A DNA stretch of 11,607 nucleotides, taken from contig CAAFEV010000098.1 of assembly GCA_900762005.1 (NCBI GenBank), positions 1 through 11,607 on the forward strand, read 5' to 3'. The notes beneath the pieces are model-generated. The model saw nothing but the letters and a program-made list of their open reading frames with translations. It was not told the origin of the DNA and made no database searches. The position numbers and the translations under genes were made by a program. Numbering within the stretch: position 1 is the stretch's first letter; each line of letters starts with the position of its first letter. Below, one piece after another: positions 6,420-11,607 of this stretch. The stretch comes from an uncultured Oscillospiraceae bacterium. GTDB taxonomy: Bacteria > Bacillota > Clostridia > Oscillospirales > Oscillospiraceae.

Positions 6420-8385
6420 ATTTTGTACCGCGCAGCTCGATGATACGATCGCGCAGAACAGCGGCGTATTCGAACTCCATCATGCGTGAGGCGGCGCGCA
6501 TTTCCTTCTCCAACCGCGCAATTTCGCGTTCCCGTTCAACCTTCGTCATTTTTACGCCGTCCGCACGGGCGGCATCGCTCTCGGACTGCGTAATTTCCAG
6601 CAGATCGCGCACATCCTTGACAATGGTTTTCGGCACGATGCCGTGCTCCTTGTTGTATGCGTCCTGAATATCGCGCCTGCGCTCCGTCTCATCCATTGCC
6701 GCCCGCATCGCCTGTGTAATCCGGTCGGCATAGAAAATCACACGCCCCTCGGCATTTCGTGCCGCTCTGCCGACGGTCTGAATCAAGCTCGTCTCACTGC
6801 GTAAAAAGCCCTCCTTGTCTGCGTCCAGAATAGCAACCAGAGAGACCTCCGGCAGATCCAGACCCTCTCGCAGCAGATTGATGCCCACCAGCACGTCGAA
6901 CTTCGCCATGCGTAAATCGCGCAGAATTTCCATGCGCTCCAATGCGGCAACGTCGGAATGCATATAGCGCGCACGAATCCCTGCGTTTTGCAGATAGCTT
7001 GTCAGATCCTCGGCCATCCGTTTCGTAAAGGTTGTGACCAGCACGCGCTCGTTTTTTGCAATGACTTCGTTGCATTCGCCGATTAAGTCGTCAATCTGTC
7101 CCTCAATCGGACGGACGTAAATCTTCGGGTCGAGCAGTCCGGTCGGGCGGATGACCTGCTCTGCAAAGCCCGCTGCGTGTTCACGTTCATATTCTGCCGG
7201 TGTTGCCGAAACATAGATTGCCTGCGGAATTTTAGTCTGAAATTCGTCAAAGGTCAGCGGACGGTTGTCAAACGCGCTCGGCAGACGGAAGCCGTAGCTG
7301 ACCAGACTCTCCTTACGGCTGCGGTCGCCTGCGTACATGGCGCGTACCTGCGGCAGTGTGACGTGGCTTTCATCCACAAACAGCAGAAAATCCTTCGGAA
7401 AATAGTCTAAAAGTGTCATCGGCGGGGTGCCCGGCTGCCTGCCGGAGATTACGCGGGAATAGTTCTCAATGCCGCTGCAAAAGCCAATTTCCTGTAGCAT
7501 CTCCAAGTCATACATTGTGCGCTGCCGAATGCGCTGTGCCTCCAGCAGCTTGTCGTTTTCTTTGAACCAAGCCTCGCGCTGCTCCATCTCTGTCTCAATT
7601 TCGCCCATTGCCCGTTGCAGCTTTTCCTTGGACGCGACATAGTGCGACGCGGGATAGATTGCCACATGATTGACCACACGCTCCGGCACACCCGTTACGG
7701 CGTTAATCTCGGAGATGCGGTCTACCTCGTCGCCGAAAAATTCCACGCGGATGGCGCGTCCCGACCAATAGGTCGGGTAAATCTCCACCGTATCGCCGCG
7801 CACGCGGAAGCAGTTTCTCGCAAACTCAATGTCATTGCGCTCATAACGGATTTCCACGAGCTTTTTCATCAGCTCCTCCCGCGCCTTGTGCATTCCGGTA
7901 CGCAGGGAAATGACCATGTTTTTATAATCAATCGGGTCGCCCAGGCCGTAGATGCAGGACACCGAGGCGACTACAATCACATCGCGCCGCTCAAACAGGG
8001 AGGCCGTCGCGCTGTGGCGCAGCCGCTCAATCTCATCGTTGACAGAGGAATCCTTTTCAATATAGGTATCCGTGTGAGCAATGTATGCCTCCGGCTGATA
8101 ATAATCATAATACGAAATAAAGTATTCCACGGCGTTGTCGGGAAAAAACTCGCGAAACTCGCTGCAGAGCTGTGCAGCAAGCGTCTTGTTGTGCGCTAAA
8201 ACGAGCGTCGGGCGGTTGAGGTTGGCGATTACATTTGCCATCGTGAAGGTCTTGCCAGACCCGGTCACGCCCAGAAGCACCTGCGCCTGCTTGCCGTCCA
8301 GTACGCCCCGTGTCAGCGCGGCAATTGCCTCAGGCTGGTCACCCGTGGGCTGATATTGCGAGGAAAGATGAAAGATTGACTCCAT
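6418..8385 (-). CDS. uvrB: UvrABC excinuclease subunit B
   Basis: DNA damage-verifying subunit of nucleotide excision repair: UvrA loads it on lesions, it opens the helix with its ATP-driven helicase-like motor, and it recruits UvrC for incision. Its 655 residues match the usual length. Visible elements are Walker A GVTGSGKT (39-46), the beta-hairpin region YYDYYQPEAYIAHTDTY (92-108) that clamps one DNA strand, Walker B with DESH (about 339-342), motif VI QTVGRAARN (about 540-548) and a C-terminal UVR domain (about 617-652, LEKEMRAASRMMEFEYAAVLRDRI) that contacts UvrC. The ATG at 8385 has AAAGGAG 6 bases upstream. Only 15 bases separate it from the nucleoside hydrolase stop, so it is probably co-transcribed with the two hydrolases. 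uvrA and uvrC are not in this window. Confidence 0.98.
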   Translation of the reverse strand: MESIFHLSSQYQPTGDQPEAIAALTRGVLDGKQAQVLLGVTGSGKTFTMANVIANLNRPTLVLAHNKTLAAQLCSEFREFFPDNAVEYFISYYDYYQPEAYIAHTDTYIEKDSSVNDEIERLRHSATASLFERRDVIVVASVSCIYGLGDPIDYKNMVISLRTGMHKAREELMKKLVEIRYERNDIEFARNCFRVRGDTVEIYPTYWSGRAIRVEFFGDEVDRISEINAVTGVPERVVNHVAIYPASHYVASKEKLQRAMGEIETEMEQREAWFKENDKLLEAQRIRQRTMYDLEMLQEIGFCSGIENYSRVISGRQPGTPPMTLLDYFPKDFLLFVDESHVTLPQVRAMYAGDRSRKESLVSYGFRLPSAFDNRPLTFDEFQTKIPQAIYVSATPAEYEREHAAGFAEQVIRPTGLLDPKIYVRPIEGQIDDLIGECNEVIAKNERVLVTTFTKRMAEDLTSYLQNAGIRARYMHSDVAALERMEILRDLRMAKFDVLVGINLLREGLDLPEVSLVAILDADKEGFLRSETSLIQTVGRAARNAEGRVIFYADRITQAMRAAMDETERRRDIQDAYNKEHGIVPKTIVKDVRDLLEITQSESDAARADGVKMTKVEREREIARLEKEMRAASRMMEFEYAAVLRDRIIELRGTK

Positions 8386-8400
8386 ATTGTGCTCCTTTCG

Positions 8401-9330
8401 TCAGACCGCCTGCAACACCGTGAATACCGCACGGACAAAAGCATCGCGGTCAATGTCCAACACGACAAACACGTTTTGCTCGTCGAATTTTTTGTCGCTG
8501 CAAAGGTCGGCGACGGTTTTACCGAGCGTCAGTGCCGCACGGGTCTCTACAAAAACGCCCGCCTTCCTGCCATGAAACAGACTCGGCTGCACCGCATAAA
8601 GAATTGGGCAGACATCGTGCAGGCACCAACCGCCCTGTCCCGCTGCCAGATTTTTGCGTAATAAATCCGCACCGGCCGCATGGACAAATTGCGCCGTTGC
8701 TCCGGGTAATTCTGCAAGGGAAGCAAACTCCGCCTCCGTCAAAAACGCCTGCTCGGTCACGTCCAGTCCGCACATCACCAGCGGTACGCCGCTGCGCAGC
8801 ACAAGCTGCGCAGCCTCGGGATCGGTGAATATGTTGTATTCCGCGCAGGGTGTGCAGTTTCCTCCGACCGCCGCGCCGCCCATAAAGAGCACACGCTTGA
8901 GCAGCTTCGGTAACTGCGGATATTTGCAGAAGGCGGCGGCCAAATTCGTCATCGGTCCGAGTGTCACAACCTCTAACTCTCCAGCATAACGCATTGCAGC
9001 TTCATAAAGTGCGTCCCATGCCGCCGTTTCATCCGCCGCGATAGTCGGCTCCGGAAGCGTTGCGCCGCCCAAGCCGTCCGCACCATGGAAAAACTCCGCG
9101 TTGCGGTATTCGCGCAGCCACGGCTTGTCCGCACCGCAGTACACGGGAAAGTCCGCACCCATAAATGCACGCAGAGCCAGTGCGTTATGCGTTGTACGCA
9201 CCAGCGGAACATTGCCGGCTACCGTACTCACGCCGATAATTTCCAAGGAATCCAGACGGTGCGCCGTCAGCAGCGCAACCGCATCATCCACACCGGGGTC
9301 GGTGTCAATCCAAATCGGTATCCTCTTCAT
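8401..9330 (-). CDS. Nucleoside hydrolase, IunH/RihC-like (downstream copy)
   Basis: Ca2+-dependent N-glycosidase that splits ribonucleosides into a base and ribose; 309 residues, the usual length, with no signal peptide. Catalytic features of the IU-NH family are intact: DTDPGVDDA (residues 9-17, Asp11, Asp15 and Asp16), AGN (38-40), FHGADGLGG (His82), GGNCTPCAEYN (156-166, with Asn158, Glu164 and Asn166 for ribose binding) and LHD (237-239) with the catalytic-site His238 and the Ca2+-ligand Asp239. The DTDPGVDD form resembles purine/inosine-uridine or broad-specificity members more than the pyrimidine-specific DGDPGHDD type, but this is a weak predictor. The ATG overlaps the stop of the preceding hydrolase (ATGA), with GGGGAGG (9344-9338) 7 bases upstream, indicating translational coupling. 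uvrB follows after 15 bases. Confidence 0.92.
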   Translation of the reverse strand: MKRIPIWIDTDPGVDDAVALLTAHRLDSLEIIGVSTVAGNVPLVRTTHNALALRAFMGADFPVYCGADKPWLREYRNAEFFHGADGLGGATLPEPTIAADETAAWDALYEAAMRYAGELEVVTLGPMTNLAAAFCKYPQLPKLLKRVLFMGGAAVGGNCTPCAEYNIFTDPEAAQLVLRSGVPLVMCGLDVTEQAFLTEAEFASLAELPGATAQFVHAAGADLLRKNLAAGQGGWCLHDVCPILYAVQPSLFHGRKAGVFVETRAALTLGKTVADLCSDKKFDEQNVFVVLDIDRDAFVRAVFTVLQAV

Positions 9331-10256
9331 TGTGTTACCTCCCCATAGGTTTTCACCGCTTCCACGAGCAAGTCAACAAAGCCCTCACGGTCGATATCCA
9401 CAAAAACGCGGGCGTTTGCGGGCTTTCGGGTATGACCGACGGTTGCACCGCGGCAGTATTCGCCCGTGGTTTCAATCTCGACACATAGCTCCTTCGCGTT
9501 GAAAAGCTGCGGGCGCAGAAGGGCGGCAACCGCCACCGCGTCATGCACGGGCGCACCCGCATAACCCAGATTACGGTGGAAGCCGTAGAAAAACTCCAGC
9601 CAGTCGGCAACCACCTGTGCTATGCGGCTTCCCACGGCACGCACGCGCTCAAAATCCGCCGGAAAGACCAGGGCCCGTTCGGTCACGTCCAGCCCACTCA
9701 TCAAAATCGGTACGCCGCTGCGAAACACCGTGTCGGCGGCTTCGGGATCGACCAAAATGTTGAACTCGGCGGCAGGCGTCCAATTGCCGTGCGCAATACC
9801 GCCGCCCATCAGGCTGATGCACGCGATTTTTGTCTTCAGCTCCGGGTGGGTAAAGAGCAACGCGGCGGTATTCGTCAGCGGGCCCGTGGAGACAATCGTC
9901 ACGGGTGCTTCGCTCTCACCCACAACCTTTGCCATCAGCTCCACAGCACGCAGCGGGCTTAATGGAAGCACCGGCTCCGGCAGAAAAGGCCCGTCCAAGC
10001 CGCTTGTGCCGTGGACGCTCGGCGCATTTTGCGGCTGTGCTAAAAGCGGCGCGGGTCTGCCCATTCCCACAGGACAGGTCAGCCCCAACAAGGCGCAGAC
10101 ACGGCGGGCATTATACGTTGTTTTTTCAATCGTCTGATTGCCGCAGACAGAGGTCACGGCGCGGATTTCCGACTGCGGGTCGGAGGCAGCGAGCATCCAC
10201 GCAATCGCGTCGTCGTGCCCGGGGTCGCCGTCTAAGATTACGGGACGTCGGTTCAT
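9327..10256 (-). CDS. Nucleoside hydrolase, RihA/RihB-like (upstream copy)
   Basis: Second nucleoside N-glycosidase, also 309 residues and colinear with its neighbour, motif for motif. The metal motif is DGDPGHDDA (9-17), His82 is in VHGTSGLDG, the ribose-binding block is HGNWTPAAEFN (156-166) and the catalytic-site pair is HD (238-239). The PGHDD form is common in E. coli RihA/RihB, which prefer pyrimidine ribonucleosides, so this copy may complement the other in base specificity; that is inference. The frame stays open upstream to 10496, but the ATG at 10256 is the real start: AAAGGAG (10268-10262 on the - strand) lies 5 bases away and the metal motif falls at the canonical position. The upstream extension would overlap the divergent EIIC gene. 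First gene of a predicted hydrolase-hydrolase-uvrB operon. Confidence 0.93.
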   Translation of the reverse strand: MNRRPVILDGDPGHDDAIAWMLAASDPQSEIRAVTSVCGNQTIEKTTYNARRVCALLGLTCPVGMGRPAPLLAQPQNAPSVHGTSGLDGPFLPEPVLPLSPLRAVELMAKVVGESEAPVTIVSTGPLTNTAALLFTHPELKTKIACISLMGGGIAHGNWTPAAEFNILVDPEAADTVFRSGVPILMSGLDVTERALVFPADFERVRAVGSRIAQVVADWLEFFYGFHRNLGYAGAPVHDAVAVAALLRPQLFNAKELCVEIETTGEYCRGATVGHTRKPANARVFVDIDREGFVDLLVEAVKTYGEVTQ

Positions 10257-10261
10257 AGTGG

Positions 10262-10268
10262 CTCCTTT
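10262..10268 (-). promoter_or_regulatory. Ribosome binding site of the upstream nucleoside hydrolase
   Basis: AAAGGAG on the - strand is 5 bases before the ATG at 10256 and rules out the longer open frame that starts inside the divergent gene. Confidence 0.8.
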
Positions 10269-10290
10269 CTCGGTAAAACACAGAAAAAGC

Positions 10291-10319
10291 TTGCATTGCT
10301 GCGCAATCTGCGCTACAAT
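10291..10319 (+). promoter_or_regulatory. Promoter of the PTS EIIC-like gene, with an inverted repeat in the spacer
   Basis: TTGCAT (10291-10296), a 17-base spacer and TACAAT (10314-10319) make a good vegetative promoter, with an expected start near 10326. The spacer region holds ATTGC-TGC-GCAAT (10295-10307), a 5-bp inverted repeat overlapping the -35 box, a position suited to a repressor. The same 97-base gap must contain any promoter for the divergent hydrolase operon; I found no clear one on the - strand. Confidence 0.75.
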
Positions 10320-10342
10320 CACAGCAGAAAATTCAGATATTC

Positions 10343-10349
10343 GGAGGGG
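10343..10349 (+). promoter_or_regulatory. Ribosome binding site of the PTS EIIC-like gene
   Basis: GGAGGGG ends 4 bases before the ATG at 10354 (6 bases counted from GGAGG). It fixes the start there and excludes the open frame that extends back to 10138 across the divergent gene. Confidence 0.85.
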
Positions 10350-10353
10350 TATT

Positions 10354-11397
10354 ATGGGAGCTTTTCTTGCAAAAAAAGGGGTTGTTCCCTCGTGGAAAAC
10401 ATATTTTGTCACCGCCATGGGCGCGATGGCGCAGGGCTTGTTTGCCTCCCTGCTGATTGGCACGATTTTAGGCACCCTCGGCAATAAGCTCGGCATCTCC
10501 TTCTTAGAACAGATTGCAGCCTTTGCGAAGAACGATTATGTGGTCGGTGCCGCCATCGGCATTGCCGTCGCCTACGCGCTCAAAGCCGAAGGCTTGGTGC
10601 TGTTTTCGTGCGCGGTGGTCGGTGCCATCGGCTATTCGCTCAAAGACGGCGTTATGGCAGCCAAATACTTTGCAGGCCCGGCGGGCGCGTTTTTGGCGGT
10701 GCTTGTTGCCTGCGAATTGGGTAAGCTTGTCTACAAGGAGACCAAGGTCGATATCTTAGTCACGCCGCTCACCGTCATTCTCTCCGGCTTCGGCATCGCG
10801 TGGCTGTGCAACCCGGCAATCGGCGCCGGCATGAATTACTTGGGCAATTTTATCAACAGCGCCACGGAGCTGCAGCCCTTCTTTATGGGCATTGTCGTCT
10901 CCGTCACGGTCGGCATTTTGCTCACGCTGCCCGTCAGCTCGGCGGCAATCTGCTCGATGATTGTCATTTCCGGTCTTGCAGGCGGCGCGGCAACCGTCGG
11001 CTGCTGCTGCCAAATGGTCGGCTTCGCTGTCATGAGCTTCCGCGAAAACCGCTGGGGAGGACTGGTCGCGCAGGGCTTGGGCACCTCGATGCTGCAAATG
11101 GGCAACATCGTCAAGCGTCCCGCCATCTGGCTGCCGACAATTCTCTCCTCGGCAATTCTCGGGCCCGTCTCGACCCTGCTGTTCAAGCTGACGAACACGG
11201 GCGTTTCGGCGGGCATGGGCACCTGCGGTCTGGTCGGGCCGCTCGGCATCATCACCGAAAGCGACATGAACGCAAAGCTTTGGATTGGCTTGATTTTGCT
11301 CTGCTTCGTTCTGCCTGCCGCTCTGCCGCTCGCGTTCAGCGAGGGAATGCGAAAGCTGGGCTGGATTCATAAGGGCGATTTGACCCTCCCGCTATAA
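10354..11397 (+). CDS. Stand-alone PTS EIIC-like membrane protein (PTS_EIIC_2 family)
   Basis: Polytopic membrane protein of 347 residues resembling the EIIC_2 family of sugar phosphotransferase system permeases. Hydrophobic, Gly/Ala-rich segments run through the whole length, beginning with SWKTYFVTAMGAMAQGLFAS (13-32) and including TPLTVILSGFGIAWLCNPAIG, LTLPVSSAAICSMIVISGLAG and GTCGLVGPLGIITE, patterns I associate with this family. No EIIA or EIIB domain is fused, and none is encoded nearby, so either it is energised by subunits elsewhere or it works without phosphotransfer. A CCC run near residues 220-222 (VGCCCQMVG) is notable. Divergence from two nucleoside hydrolases suggests a link to nucleosides or ribose, but the substrate is unknown. 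The start at 10354 is set by its ribosome binding site and promoter; a strong terminator follows. Confidence 0.8.
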   Translation: MGAFLAKKGVVPSWKTYFVTAMGAMAQGLFASLLIGTILGTLGNKLGISFLEQIAAFAKNDYVVGAAIGIAVAYALKAEGLVLFSCAVVGAIGYSLKDGVMAAKYFAGPAGAFLAVLVACELGKLVYKETKVDILVTPLTVILSGFGIAWLCNPAIGAGMNYLGNFINSATELQPFFMGIVVSVTVGILLTLPVSSAAICSMIVISGLAGGAATVGCCCQMVGFAVMSFRENRWGGLVAQGLGTSMLQMGNIVKRPAIWLPTILSSAILGPVSTLLFKLTNTGVSAGMGTCGLVGPLGIITESDMNAKLWIGLILLCFVLPAALPLAFSEGMRKLGWIHKGDLTLPL

Positions 11398-11408
11398 TTC
11401 GTACTCCT

Positions 11409-11437
11409 ATTATATCCATATCCTGCGCATAACGCAA
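11409..11437 (-). promoter_or_regulatory. Possible antisense promoter at the 3' end of the EIIC-like gene
   Basis: Read on the - strand: TTGCGT (11437-11432), a 17-base spacer and a perfect TATAAT (11414-11409). A transcript would start near 11402 and run antisense to the EIIC-like gene. The -35 match is modest (4 of 6), and AT-rich intergenic DNA yields such matches by chance. Confidence 0.35.
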
Positions 11438-11474
11438 GAAAAAAACAAGTCTGAATCTGTCCCTGTTAATATGT

Positions 11475-11528
11475 GCGTTTCCTCCGCTGCGGCTTTATGC
11501 CCTGCGGAGGAAACGCTTTTGTTCTTTT
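11475..11528 (+). terminator. Strong intrinsic terminator after the EIIC-like gene
   Basis: GCGTTTCCTCCGC (11475-11487) pairs perfectly over 13 bp with GCGGAGGAAACGC (11504-11516) and is followed by TTTTGTTCTTTT. The 16-base loop contains a 3-bp inner pairing (GGC/GCC). It lies 78 bases past the EIIC stop codon. Confidence 0.88.
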
Positions 11529-11607
11529 GCTGCGGCTTTCGCCGTGACATACCTGTGCGGTTGTCTTTTCTGTGCGCTGCGACTTGATTTTTTTCGCCAT
11601 ATTGCCC

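Larger units (their letters stand above)
11398..11607. other. Intergenic end region without a convincing gene
   Basis: This 210-base stretch holds the EIIC terminator (11475-11520), a possible - strand promoter at 11409-11437, and a T-rich right end. A 44-codon basic frame on the - strand (11466-11600) runs through the terminator and is treated as doubtful. Confidence 0.6.

Noticed and set aside
10138..10353. N-terminal extension of the EIIC-like frame (72 more residues)
   Set aside because: It is antisense to the start of the hydrolase gene and precedes the predicted promoter and ribosome binding site of the EIIC-like gene.
10257..10496. N-terminal extension of the upstream nucleoside hydrolase frame (80 more residues)
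   Set aside because: It overlaps the divergent EIIC gene and its promoter, lies upstream of a good ribosome binding site, and places the metal motif far from the usual N-terminal position.
10756..11370. 204-codon - strand frame opposite the EIIC-like gene, downstream of the possible antisense promoter
   Set aside because: Charged, low-complexity translation typical of an antisense shadow of a membrane protein. GGGAGGG lies 13 bases from its ATG, too far for a good start. The sense frame is clearly coding.

Overview
The window looks like ordinary chromosomal DNA from a low-to-mid GC Clostridia-type member of the Bacillota, most likely a gut Oscillospirales/Ruminococcaceae-like species. This placement is inferred from the AGGAGG-type ribosome binding sites, the short zinc-binding prolyl-tRNA synthetase, the MgtE and YitT proteins and the intrinsic terminators. 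It is not a taxonomic match. No phage, transposon, CRISPR array, tRNA or rRNA gene is visible.

Left part (1-3763, all + strand): the 3' part of proS runs in from the left edge and ends at a hairpin terminator. It is followed by a pepD-like M20 aminoacyl-histidine dipeptidase. An AEC-family permease follows 28 bases later with a TTG start and is probably co-transcribed. A 12-bp perfect hairpin closes this unit.

Middle part (3764-6420): a near-consensus promoter (TTGACA, 17 bases, TACAAT) drives a leader of about 190 bases and then mgtE, a magnesium channel. The leader is the most interesting element here. It holds a 25-codon open frame with an excellent ribosome binding site, several helices that cannot coexist, and a hairpin covering part of the mgtE ribosome binding site. 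I could not match it to the M-box or another named riboswitch from memory. mgtE converges on a yitT-family membrane protein gene, and the two share a 14-bp bidirectional terminator. yitT has its own strong promoter just beyond the end of uvrB.

Right part (6418-11607): on the - strand, two tandem 309-residue nucleoside hydrolase paralogues (ATGA overlap) are followed after 15 bases by uvrB, so a DNA repair gene sits at the end of a nucleoside-salvage operon. Divergent from them, across a 97-base gap, is a stand-alone PTS EIIC-like membrane protein. Its predicted promoter has an inverted repeat in the spacer that could be an operator for one or both directions. A plausible but unproven reading is that the membrane protein imports the substrate or handles the sugar product of the hydrolases. 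The right end holds a strong terminator and no convincing gene.
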